Virus record (IMG/VR): IMGVR_UViG_3300042453_004266
Location: 1-25,119 of that record
DNA: 25,119 nucleotides
From: a virus
Strand: one strand, 5' to 3'
Under the pieces are notes generated by a model, which saw only the letters and a program-made list of their open reading frames with translations, did not search any database and was not told the origin of the DNA. Both the position numbers and the translations under genes were made by a program. Below are positions 7,984 to 16,732 of the stretch, piece by piece. Every line of letters starts with the position of its first letter. Within the stretch, counting starts at the first letter, position 1.

Positions 7984-9048
7984 TTAATAATCTAGTTTAA
8001 CTTTTACTACCAATTCTCTATCGAAAGATTTCTTTACCGGTTTACTTAGTTTAGCGACTGCCAATAACTCTTGATTATCATCATAAAGTCCAATTCCAGT
8101 AACATAGACCTGTGGGTCTGTTACCATAGAGTCGTACTTTAGTACACCACTACTCGAACTAACAAAACTATTGTTTGTTGAATAGTTATATTCTCCATTG
8201 AACAGTCTTACAAAATAATATGTTGAAGACAATACTTCACTCGTTCTACCTTGAAATGAACGAGAAACATTTGATGCCATTGCACCACTAATTGATGTAA
8301 ACAATTTTAGTGCATTATCAAATCCACTTCCAGTTGCTGGAACTCGTTGTGTACTAAAAGAAGCAGATGAATCCAATGCCTGACCATTCAGAACAATAAC
8401 CCCTCTATCTGGGTAGAAAAGTCCCCACGGTGTTGTGTCTGATGTATAAATTCCGCTTGCAATAGAACCACTTCTAACATTATAAACTCTACCACCTTGT
8501 TGTGCCAACTCAGTTGTAGTTGTAGTTGAATCATCTATAAGTGTAATATAGTTTGAACCACCACCATCTATTGTTAGTTGCCAAGATTTAGTGTCCATTC
8601 TATCTTTGAATCTTGCACGATTTATGTTTATAACATATATGTATTCTGATGTTTCATTATTTCTAAACGTGAATAATGTATCACCAGCGTTCAACAGCAT
8701 CTGTCTATATTGTGCATATACAGTTTTTGTTGGATAGTCATATACATTTTGAGTGGATGAACCGGTAGAAGAACCACTCCCCACGGAATCACCATATGCT
8801 ACACTAAATTGAGCTTCGGCACCCTGTACATTTGATTGACTATTGTAAAGTTCATAATAGTATCGTTTTTGGTTTGTAGACTGAAATGAACTTGTGAATA
8901 TGGCAGTTAGACTTGCTTGATTTTTAGACCACAATGGAGCAGTAACAACCTCTTTTTGGTTTGGCGAAACGTCAATATCGTCTACAAAAGGTGTAAACGT
9001 TTTTCCATTTCTCAAACTTTTTCTTAATAAAATCTCTTCTTGTGTCAT
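7984..9048 (-). CDS. Minimal paralogous tail/baseplate appendage protein (second of five)
   Basis: These 354 residues consist almost entirely of the shared module, behind a unique 37-residue N-terminus (MTQEEILLRKSLRNGKTF...). Module landmarks in order are PLWSKNQASLTAIFTSS, YYYELYN, SVAYGDSVGSGSS, YPTKTVYAQYRQM, YVININRARFKDRMD, ITLIDDS, VRSGSIASGIY, WGLFYPDRGVIVLNG, ALKLFTSISGA, YYFVRLFNGEYNYSTN and VTGIGLYDDNQELLAVAKL, then a terminal strand ending in LDY. It is Ser/Thr/Gly-rich and beta-rich, with no signal peptide or TM segment. It is very similar in layout to the upstream 366-aa gene and lies 5 bases after it, so it arose by tandem duplication. I infer a virion appendage or adaptor subunit. 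Confidence 0.8.
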   Translation of the reverse strand: MTQEEILLRKSLRNGKTFTPFVDDIDVSPNQKEVVTAPLWSKNQASLTAIFTSSFQSTNQKRYYYELYNSQSNVQGAEAQFSVAYGDSVGSGSSTGSSTQNVYDYPTKTVYAQYRQMLLNAGDTLFTFRNNETSEYIYVININRARFKDRMDTKSWQLTIDGGGSNYITLIDDSTTTTTELAQQGGRVYNVRSGSIASGIYTSDTTPWGLFYPDRGVIVLNGQALDSSASFSTQRVPATGSGFDNALKLFTSISGAMASNVSRSFQGRTSEVLSSTYYFVRLFNGEYNYSTNNSFVSSSSGVLKYDSMVTDPQVYVTGIGLYDDNQELLAVAKLSKPVKKSFDRELVVKVKLDY

Positions 9049-9053
9049 AATTT

Positions 9054-10154
9054 TTAATACTCAAGTTTTACAGTAATTGATAACTCACCATTGAATGATT
9101 TTTGAATTGGTTGACTGAGTTTTGCAACACCCAACAATTCTCTATCATCATTATACAGACCGATAGATGTGATATATGAAACGGGTTCATTTATAAATCT
9201 TACATTGGATATGTCAGAATTACTTCCACTCACATATGTTGGATTTGTAGAATAGTTGAATTCATTGTTTGAAATTCTTACAAAGTAAAAATCTTGTTGT
9301 TTTACATCAACTGCTCTAGCAGTAAACCCAAATGATTTAACACCAGATCCACTTATAGATGTAAATAACTTGAATGAATTGTCTCCAGCTACATTACTTC
9401 CAGTTACAGTATTGAAAGAAGATGAGATATTCAAAACTTCTGCCGATATTAATATTGTACCAATGTCTGCATAAACTAATCCGTAGTAATGTGGAGCTGA
9501 TGGATTGTATATTCCATCTTCCAAACTACCACTCACCAGATTTCTAACAGGAGACGGTATACCGTTATATCCAAGACTATCACTTTGATCTATTGAGTCA
9601 TCAATAAGTTTTATAATTTTTGGATTTGAACCCGATACCTGAACTGCACTACCTGTGTGTGATGAGTTTACCTTTCCGCTTCCACTAAGTTCTGCAATGT
9701 TCAATTGAAAATTTCCTGGATCGAGTTTATCACCAACTTTATTTCTATTGAAATTTACAGCATAGAAATCATAAAATGTTGTTTGTAAACTATCACCCAG
9801 TTTGAATAGTGTTTCAGTTGGGTCAAGACAAATCAATCTATATTGAGAGTAAATTGCCTTTGATGGTGTATCACTCTCTTCACCCCCAGGTGAAGATGAT
9901 CCAGAACCAGCATAGTGACCATACGTTACTGAAAATACTTGTGCGTCTTCACAATCAAGTGATGCCGAACTCCATACTTCATAATAATATTCCTTTGAGG
10001 AACTTGTTTGTAACGAACTTGTGAAAAATGTTAGTAATTCACCAGTTCCAGGAGACCAAAGTCCTCGTGTTTCGATGGCAACTTGTGCAGATTCCATTGG
10101 TCTGCCATCATCACCTATTGGTCTAACTACGTTTCTATAAATTCTTGACATCAT
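9054..10154 (-). CDS. Minimal paralogous tail/baseplate appendage protein (first of five)
   Basis: This is a 366-residue protein: a unique N-terminus of about 31 residues, then the shared module from GLWSPGTGELLTFFTSS to the end. Landmarks are YYYEVWS, SVTYGHYAGSGSS, TPSKAIYSQYRL, YAVNFNRNKVGDKLDPGNF, IKLIDDS, LVSGSLEDGIY, YGLVYADIGTILIS, NTVTGSNVAGDNSFKLF, FYFVRISNNEFNYSTN and ITSIGLYNDDRELLGVAKL. It opens with two consecutive ATG codons. An AGGAA-type ribosome binding site precedes it, better than those of the following four genes, which fits it leading a coupled sub-operon. It is closest to the 829-aa member in the NTVTGSN block. A structural role in the virion is inferred. Confidence 0.8.
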   Translation of the reverse strand: MMSRIYRNVVRPIGDDGRPMESAQVAIETRGLWSPGTGELLTFFTSSLQTSSSKEYYYEVWSSASLDCEDAQVFSVTYGHYAGSGSSSPGGEESDTPSKAIYSQYRLICLDPTETLFKLGDSLQTTFYDFYAVNFNRNKVGDKLDPGNFQLNIAELSGSGKVNSSHTGSAVQVSGSNPKIIKLIDDSIDQSDSLGYNGIPSPVRNLVSGSLEDGIYNPSAPHYYGLVYADIGTILISAEVLNISSSFNTVTGSNVAGDNSFKLFTSISGSGVKSFGFTARAVDVKQQDFYFVRISNNEFNYSTNPTYVSGSNSDISNVRFINEPVSYITSIGLYNDDRELLGVAKLSQPIQKSFNGELSITVKLEY

Positions 10155-10171
10155 AATTTATTTCCTACGAA

Positions 10172-10867
10172 TTAGTTTCTAGTTGTAATTCGTTTCTTTA
10201 TTGTTACTGGTACAATTACTCGTCCACCAGTCTCATTTGCAGTCACTATAACTTTAGTTGTCTTATCTGTTGATAAATTTGCAGCTCTTGATGTTGGATA
10301 AACTTCAAACTCTAATCCAATTACCGATAGAGAATTTGCAGTTTCAGAGTCGCCAGCGATATTTCTCATAGGAGTATTAGATGTTTGACCGTTATCCAAT
10401 TGTTTTGTTATATCAATGGTTGCATATGTACTGTCTAAAATAGTTGCAGTATATCCAAGTGTTGTATTCAAAGAAGATACTTGTAGTCCATCACCATTGA
10501 ATCTTGTTTCTGGAGTTATATTTGACTTTCCTGTCTTTGGAAGACCGGCTGTAACTTCAACATCAGATTTCCCAATCAACACAATATATGGAATTGCAGT
10601 AGTTCCTTTTGGAAGAGTAATCAATTTATATTTCATTGATTGTGTCTCATCAGGAACCGCCTCTGTAATTGGCATATTTTCGATAGCTACACCGTAATAA
10701 TCAGACCCAAGTGGGTGTGCCGGATTCCATAAGTCATAATCAACTTCATCATCTGCTAAAGCAAATTGTGTAATTTTGAATTGACTTTTTCCTTTTGCCA
10801 GAAGTTCACGGCCCTTCTTTGTCAATATGGCATCTACTGTAATCGAGGTATTGTCTAAATAACCCAT
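10172..10867 (-). CDS. Virion structural protein, Ig-like C-terminus
   Basis: These 231 residues open with MGYLDNTSITVDAILTKKGR followed by FKITQFALADDEVDYDLWN, a type of N-terminus I associate with baseplate-region structural proteins of T4-like phages, though I cannot name the family firmly. The second half is beta-rich, and the last 70 residues (SVIGLEFEVYP..., KVIVTANETGGRVIVPVTI) resemble a small Ig-like strand pattern. A strong AGGAG at 10876-10880, 8 bases before the ATG, and a 63-base gap upstream make it one of the best-initiated genes here. It separates the gp7-like giant gene from the five-paralog array, so it may be an adaptor between wedge and peripheral proteins (inference from position). 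Confidence 0.7.
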   Translation of the reverse strand: MGYLDNTSITVDAILTKKGRELLAKGKSQFKITQFALADDEVDYDLWNPAHPLGSDYYGVAIENMPITEAVPDETQSMKYKLITLPKGTTAIPYIVLIGKSDVEVTAGLPKTGKSNITPETRFNGDGLQVSSLNTTLGYTATILDSTYATIDITKQLDNGQTSNTPMRNIAGDSETANSLSVIGLEFEVYPTSRAANLSTDKTTKVIVTANETGGRVIVPVTIKKRITTRN

Positions 10868-10930
10868 TTTAGTTACTCCTTGTTGAATGTAATGTTACTC
10901 ATATAAATATACATATTCTTTATTTTTCTT
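10868..10930 (-). promoter_or_regulatory. 63-base intergenic gap with possible promoter
   Basis: This is one of the longest gaps in the window. On the minus strand it holds an AT-rich GTATATTTATATGAG and then the AGGAG ribosome binding site of the 231-aa gene. TATATT could serve as a -10-like box, but no convincing -35 is seen. The T4-late box TATAAATA occurs only on the opposite strand (10902-10909). No GC-rich hairpin is present, so there is no evidence of a terminator. Confidence 0.25.
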
Positions 10931-13900
10931 TTAGATTCCACTATTTGCAGAATACTGATTGAAATTTATTTTGTTTGGATCTACAATAAATAATTCAACC
11001 ACGGCTTTTCCATCTGGAGTGCTTCTTGTTTCAATGTTTATATCAGGACCAGTTAGTTTAGAACCTTCAAATCTATTGTTTCTAGTTGCAGTTGTTAAGT
11101 TATTTGGATTTTCAAAACTACCACTTACTGTTTCGTATGTTGAGTAATTTCTATAAGCCATATCTAAACTACTGGTATAATAAAACTTATAGGCACTATA
11201 ATAACTATCAGTTCTGTAAGATTGATATGTTGTAAATAAAAATGTTGATTTTGCAGCATCGGTAGTTGCCAATCCCCACCCCACACCATATCCAATATCA
11301 GGAGCACCTTCGGAATATTGTATATTTGTTTTACTGGATGGGTTTGAAAATGAACTGTTCACTACACCAAACACATTCGATAAACCCGTGCCCAATCCTG
11401 TAGAAATTGCAGCCTTTAGAGAACCAAATGTTTTATTTACTATGGTTGATTGGAATGTTCTATATTGTGAAGAAATAGAACCAGTTGAAACAATCAAAGT
11501 TTTATATTGTTTGAATGTATCTCTTACAAAATTTGCAAAACTTCCTCTAGAACTTGAAATAGACATTTTATACTGTTTTGCAATACCAGTTGGAATTATT
11601 ACTTGGTCATAGTCACCAGATACATTTATATCTTGTTCGGATTCTATACTAATCGGTATATTCGATTCACCTTCAATTTCTTGATACGAACTATCATTAT
11701 CCAATCCGATAACAATTGTTGTTTTTTTAGAAGAAATTGAAACAGATGGAATTGCGGATGAAGATATTTCATTTGTTCTATAAGAATTATTCGATTCACC
11801 GCTAAAATTTCTGACCACTTTTACCTTTGAACGTTCAAGAACATTTGGCTCTATAACCAAACCAAGTATTTCATTTACACGGGCAGGAAGTGTTTGACGT
11901 ATTTGGTCAAATACACTAAAATCAAATGCAGAAATCAATCTAATATAAGCAGTAAAATCATTCTTATTTGGATATTTTTGCCAATATTGACGTGCAAACC
12001 ATTTTAGTCTTGGATATTCTTCTTTGTCTATATTTGAATATTCACCAAAGTAGTCGTCAATTGTTGTGTAACCTATTGCCTCGTAAATATCTTCGTTTAT
12101 AATGCTTTGTGGAGAGAATGCAACCATCAGTTTGTTAGAATCGACTGAGAATTTATCAAACCTAGAAACTTCAGACGAATAATCCGGATCTAATCCGCCA
12201 ATTAGTGAACCAGAATCTAATCTTACTTTTTCTGCAAATGGTGTGTTGTTTCCTACGGTTGCAACTTCCATATTGTAAGTTTCTGTTATAGATTCAAATG
12301 CATCATAATTGAATCCTACAAGAGATGCAGATTTAATTGAACTATAAAAACTTCTATTTGTTTGGTCCGGATGAGAACTTATAATACTCGATGTTAATGT
12401 TGTATCAAATTCTTGCCAGAACTTGAATTGTGCCTGTAAATCATAAAATGATGATGTTGATGTATTTCCATTATATGCACGAGGGGCAATTACGTGATTG
12501 TTGAATGAATTTTCATTCAATTGATTGGTCCAATATCTCAATTCAAAAATAGAACCTGACAAAATTCTATTTGTTTGTGGATTTGATCCTGATCCGATAT
12601 AGAGTGTTCCGTCTGATGTCCATGATCTGTTGTATGACCCACTAGAACTACCAGTAATGAAAATACTACCAGAACGTTCTATTACAAGTTTTCCATATTT
12701 TGATGTCTTTACAAAGAAATTATAAATCTGGTTTGATGATGTTGCGTCATTACTGTATTCTCTACGAATCATCAAACTAACTGGAATATCATCATAGAAA
12801 TAATCATCATAGATAGATGCCGATGTATATGTTGTGCCATCTCCTAACCAAAATGTGATTGTTCCTTTTCCTTCGTCTGTTCCAGATGCCTTATCCATTG
12901 TAACAAACCAGTCAACACGACTACCAGAATTTTTTTGTAGAAGTGTCTGTGTAGAGTCACCATAGTAGTTGTATCTACTTTCAGGTTCCATTTTCCATCG
13001 GAATGTTATAGTGTCAGGGTATAACCAAGAACCAGTTGGTGATATTATTTTTTCCCAAGGAAGTGTAACGTAACTTGCAGTCGTAGGTAACGGATTAGTT
13101 CCACGTATATTCAAGTAATATGTATGTTTTTCCCATTCTGATTTTGGTATTATTCCTAAATCTGCATTATCTGGTCCACCATATTCTCTGATAGTGAGAA
13201 GAGTTTGTGGAATACCATATGCGGCTAGAAGTGCCTTTATACCACGAGCAGTTCCTTTTGTTTTATAGATATATGGAAGGTTATTGAATATTCTTCTCCA
13301 AACTTCCTTTGTTCTTTCTTCATATGTTTTAGCAAGATACTTGTTTGTTGTTGTTTTACCAGTCCATATCGGTTCTGTGCTGCCACTTATTCCAAGTGCA
13401 TACTCCCAAAGGTCTTTTGTTTGTGTACCATGAGATAAAGTCCAACCAAAGTTTCTAGTTGCATCATAAATCAAATCTTGTGAAAGACCAGATTTTGGAT
13501 GTTCTTCACGTAAATTCTTTTTTAGAATATGATCTGTGTATAGGTAAATTACATCAAAATGTTGACCTAACATATTGACAAATGTTACTGCCTGTTCGTT
13601 ATCATTATCTTCTCGAATATGGTCAGGTAAAGATTTTGCCAAAGCATAATAATTTGATGCATCATATTCATCTGCGAGTGTAAGTAAACCATCAACCCAT
13701 TCTTCAACAAAACTAGACGTGTATGAATAAAACTTATACTTACCTTCTTTAGTTGATATATCATATATGCTTGCAGAAGAGTTCAATTCATATTTTGGGT
13801 ATGGTAAAATTGATGAACTTATCTGATATGTGTAACTAAAGCTTCCCGTCGATTCATAATACAGATACTTTTCAAACCCATCAAATCCAGAGATTACTCT

Positions 13901-14953
13901 ATCTTTCAATTGTTTCAATCTCAAGATATTGGTTTGAACAGAACCTGTTACTGTATTTATTCGATTTATTTCCCCACTATAAAATTCAATAAGTTCCATT
14001 TTATAGGCAAAATTTTCTACTCTATCTCTTGCGTTTGAATAATAGATGAAATTTTTAAATTCACCGTAGTCTATGTTTAGTTCTACTGGTGCACCAGATG
14101 AAGAAATATATCTGTTCAGTATTTGTTCGGATGTTTGTACATTTTCAGAAAGTATCTCTGTCCAAGATTTGTATTCAGTATCTGAATTTACCCAATAGTC
14201 ATAATCGACTTCAAAATTAGGACCTTGTAGATAACTTGGTTCTGTTGGTATTTGTTCTGGTATTACAATCATTGTATCAATGTAAGGCTTCATCAACCTA
14301 ACACCAACCCAACAGGTAAAGAATAAATCTAAATCAATAGGAAGTGGATCATATAATTTGACGTAAAATGATGTTGGATCGCCATCCGATGTTACATTTG
14401 ATACATCTATAATTTTATTGTCACCGAAGTTCAAAATTATATTCGGTACAAATGATTTTGGTTTTACTGTTTCAATTACAAATCGTGCTAATTGAAGTCT
14501 TCCTGATTTTGAATTAGGATCCGAAAGAGAAACTTTCAACTCTGTTCTGTCCGTAGAAATATCGGATATGAAAAGTTTATCCTTCGATGTGTAAGAACCT
14601 ATAAAGTTTCTAATAAAGTTATAGACAACTTTATACTCACTTGGAGGGACTCCTAAATTTTCTAAGTCTTTATGAACTTGTAATTTTACAGTAGGATATT
14701 CTTGTCCAGGTATTACTTGAAAAGTATCAATATTATATGCAGACTTTACATAGAATAGATTTTTTAGAAAGGCGTGAAATTCAACATTGAATGGTTTTTC
14801 ATCAGTAATTGGATCAACAAATGTTGGATCAAATTCTGGAACGACTAATCTTTTTTCTATCAAAGAAAGGTCACTTACTGAAATTGTATCTCCCCTTTTT
14901 GGCAGATTATCTTCTGTTATTTCATCAATATTTTTGTATTCAAAGTTTGCCAT
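10931..14953 (-). CDS. Giant baseplate protein: gp7/tail-protein-I-like with LamG-like domain
   Basis: This 1340-residue protein is the largest gene in the window. Residues 1-250 have a beta-rich N-terminal region with LKNLFYVKSAYNIDTFQVIPG. Residues about 450-595 contain a helical block (FNNLPYIYKTKGTARGIKALLAAYGIPQ, about 556-583, then LTIREYGG) that I associate with P2 tail protein I-type baseplate proteins. Residues about 640-830 look like a LamG/concanavalin sandwich (TITFRWKMEP, TFWLGDG, TLYIGSGS, FELRYWTNQL). Residues 950-1100 include YPRLKWFARQYWQKYPNK. The Ser/Tyr-rich C-terminus is of unknown fold. Size and order, after gp25 and gp6, match T4 gp7 (1032 aa), which links wedge parts. 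A wedge role is inferred; the LamG-like part may reach the surface. No clear ribosome binding site precedes the ATG. Confidence 0.75.
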   Translation of the reverse strand: MANFEYKNIDEITEDNLPKRGDTISVSDLSLIEKRLVVPEFDPTFVDPITDEKPFNVEFHAFLKNLFYVKSAYNIDTFQVIPGQEYPTVKLQVHKDLENLGVPPSEYKVVYNFIRNFIGSYTSKDKLFISDISTDRTELKVSLSDPNSKSGRLQLARFVIETVKPKSFVPNIILNFGDNKIIDVSNVTSDGDPTSFYVKLYDPLPIDLDLFFTCWVGVRLMKPYIDTMIVIPEQIPTEPSYLQGPNFEVDYDYWVNSDTEYKSWTEILSENVQTSEQILNRYISSSGAPVELNIDYGEFKNFIYYSNARDRVENFAYKMELIEFYSGEINRINTVTGSVQTNILRLKQLKDRVISGFDGFEKYLYYESTGSFSYTYQISSSILPYPKYELNSSASIYDISTKEGKYKFYSYTSSFVEEWVDGLLTLADEYDASNYYALAKSLPDHIREDNDNEQAVTFVNMLGQHFDVIYLYTDHILKKNLREEHPKSGLSQDLIYDATRNFGWTLSHGTQTKDLWEYALGISGSTEPIWTGKTTTNKYLAKTYEERTKEVWRRIFNNLPYIYKTKGTARGIKALLAAYGIPQTLLTIREYGGPDNADLGIIPKSEWEKHTYYLNIRGTNPLPTTASYVTLPWEKIISPTGSWLYPDTITFRWKMEPESRYNYYGDSTQTLLQKNSGSRVDWFVTMDKASGTDEGKGTITFWLGDGTTYTSASIYDDYFYDDIPVSLMIRREYSNDATSSNQIYNFFVKTSKYGKLVIERSGSIFITGSSSGSYNRSWTSDGTLYIGSGSNPQTNRILSGSIFELRYWTNQLNENSFNNHVIAPRAYNGNTSTSSFYDLQAQFKFWQEFDTTLTSSIISSHPDQTNRSFYSSIKSASLVGFNYDAFESITETYNMEVATVGNNTPFAEKVRLDSGSLIGGLDPDYSSEVSRFDKFSVDSNKLMVAFSPQSIINEDIYEAIGYTTIDDYFGEYSNIDKEEYPRLKWFARQYWQKYPNKNDFTAYIRLISAFDFSVFDQIRQTLPARVNEILGLVIEPNVLERSKVKVVRNFSGESNNSYRTNEISSSAIPSVSISSKKTTIVIGLDNDSSYQEIEGESNIPISIESEQDINVSGDYDQVIIPTGIAKQYKMSISSSRGSFANFVRDTFKQYKTLIVSTGSISSQYRTFQSTIVNKTFGSLKAAISTGLGTGLSNVFGVVNSSFSNPSSKTNIQYSEGAPDIGYGVGWGLATTDAAKSTFLFTTYQSYRTDSYYSAYKFYYTSSLDMAYRNYSTYETVSGSFENPNNLTTATRNNRFEGSKLTGPDINIETRSTPDGKAVVELFIVDPNKINFNQYSANSGI

Positions 14954-14962
14954 ATATTTTCA

Positions 14963-16732
14963 TTAATATTTCGTCGGTAATTCTGATAGAATATTTAAAA
15001 TTTCTAAAAATTGATCATTTGTTGTTTTTTTCAGAGCTGCCTCTATATTTTCAGTATTACCATTTTCCCAAGTAACACCCAATATACCGTAAATCTCTCT
15101 AATTTTCTCCTCATTTGAACCTCTACCTCGAATACAATCGTTTCTCCATTTGTCAAGTAAGTCACCTGTACATGGGTCTTGACCTGGGGCTTGATCATAA
15201 ATAAAAGTTCTAACTGAGCTGAACCCATTTGTCTTTGTTTCGAGTGTATTTATGTCCTTTAGTATAGATTTTGCGGTTTCTAATGTTTTTATGTTTTCAG
15301 CCGTCAACAAAGATCTATACTGTTTTTTGTAAAGGTTATTCCAATCCACTATTTGTTTTATACGTGATGACATATTTCCACCTAAATCAACAAACTTCTG
15401 ACGTTGAATAGGTGTCTCTGCTTTTAATAAAGTAAGTACACGTAATAATGTATCATCATTTGATGTATTGATGTATAGTATTTTTTCCCAAGCAGATTGA
15501 ATATTTTTGATTGTATTTTTACGTTCAATTTCTTCTGGGGAATCACCTGGTTCGGGTTCTGGTTCTGCCGGTTTCAATGCATCTGCTATACCACCAACCG
15601 CCTTTTCAAAGGCTGCAAGTTGTTTAGCCGCAGCTTCTTCTGATTTCTTGGCTTGGGTTTCTAGTTGAGTCGCCAGAGCATCAAATGCATCGGCAGTATT
15701 TGTTAGTTGTTCTGATACATTCCCTTCTAATTCCGAAAGAGTAGAATTTATAGTTTCATTGAGAGAAACTATAGTTTCGTTCAAAAATTCCTTATTTCTT
15801 TCTGCCAATTCAGCCTGAGAAGACACTTCGATTATAACTTCTCTCAAGTTTGCAATATCTCGGTTTTTCTCGAATACCATTTTCTCAAATCCGTCTGCTC
15901 TTTCTTTTTCAGATTCTAATTTTACTTCCAATGCCAATTTACTATTGGAGTCTTCAACGATTAGTTTTTTCAAATTCTCTATGAGTTTTTGTTCGTCCAC
16001 ATCTGTTCCATCTGCCCCACCGGTTCCTTCAGATGACAAATCATCTGTATTTTGAAACACTTCATTTGCAATTCGTAATACATTTTTTTCTGCCTGCACT
16101 GCCTCATCTAACTCTGTAAATTCATTAGGAATAACATATCGAAGAGATTCTACTGAGAATCTCTCATCTAATAAATCTACACGAACAGATCCTTCATTTT
16201 TCAAATAGTTATCAAATGTTATGATTTTTCCAAAATCGTCACGAGTTACATCCACTTCCGTATTTATATCTGGTTTTGTTTGTTTTGTCAAGTCATCCAA
16301 AATAGTTTTCAAATTTTCGGATGGTAGAACTCCATTGGGACTACCGGTCAACATCTTTCTAACAACAAAATTGAAAAATGGGTCAACTGGTTGAAGACTG
16401 ATACCGTCTAATAAATTTTTTGCAACTACAAAATTACCATCTTTGACAAGAGCTTGTATTTTTCGTTGTTCAGCTATGTATTTTTTTACATAATCATAAT
16501 CAGTCGAACTTTTGAATTCCTTGAATCTTTGTAAAAGTTCCACCTTTTCCGGTGATTTTCTGGTACGTGATTGTATATCTGATGTTATAACAAGTCGTAT
16601 ATTATTTTCTTTGAAAAAACTTTCAAATTCTTCCATGCTACTAAATGATAAGTCTGAAAACTCTGATGTAAGAGACTCCGCTTGTGTGGGTTCAACATTT
16701 TTTTCAAAAAGAAATTGTTCTATACGAATCAT
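14963..16732 (-). CDS. Coiled-coil baseplate-region structural protein
   Basis: These 589 residues belong to no family I can name. Residues 1-240 are mixed helical (MIRIEQFLFEKNVEPTQAES...), followed by a Gly/Asp-rich hinge (GTGGADGTDVDE, about 236-247). A long heptad-like, charged coiled coil covers about 248-385. A Pro-Glu-rich linker (PAEPEPEPGDSPEE) follows at about 388-401, then a helical C-terminal domain to 589 with two cysteines around DPCTGDLLDKWRNDCIRG. The ATG overlaps the stop of the preceding gene by 4 bases, so translation is coupled to the DNRLRE-type gene. The coiled coil suggests an oligomeric rod or trimeric adaptor. Position between gp6 and the giant protein suggests a baseplate component or chaperone (inference). 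Confidence 0.65.
   Translation of the reverse strand: MIRIEQFLFEKNVEPTQAESLTSEFSDLSFSSMEEFESFFKENNIRLVITSDIQSRTRKSPEKVELLQRFKEFKSSTDYDYVKKYIAEQRKIQALVKDGNFVVAKNLLDGISLQPVDPFFNFVVRKMLTGSPNGVLPSENLKTILDDLTKQTKPDINTEVDVTRDDFGKIITFDNYLKNEGSVRVDLLDERFSVESLRYVIPNEFTELDEAVQAEKNVLRIANEVFQNTDDLSSEGTGGADGTDVDEQKLIENLKKLIVEDSNSKLALEVKLESEKERADGFEKMVFEKNRDIANLREVIIEVSSQAELAERNKEFLNETIVSLNETINSTLSELEGNVSEQLTNTADAFDALATQLETQAKKSEEAAAKQLAAFEKAVGGIADALKPAEPEPEPGDSPEEIERKNTIKNIQSAWEKILYINTSNDDTLLRVLTLLKAETPIQRQKFVDLGGNMSSRIKQIVDWNNLYKKQYRSLLTAENIKTLETAKSILKDINTLETKTNGFSSVRTFIYDQAPGQDPCTGDLLDKWRNDCIRGRGSNEEKIREIYGILGVTWENGNTENIEAALKKTTNDQFLEILNILSELPTKY

Noticed and set aside
1485-10154. Tandem tail paralogs as a diversity-generating retroelement target
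   Set aside because: No reverse transcriptase or template repeat is visible, and the differences between copies sit at wobble bases rather than at adenines of a variable region.
16261-16268. Third minus-strand TATAAATA
   Set aside because: It is internal to the 589-aa coiled-coil gene, encoded by ordinary Asp-Ile-Asn-Thr codons, with no nearby downstream gene start.
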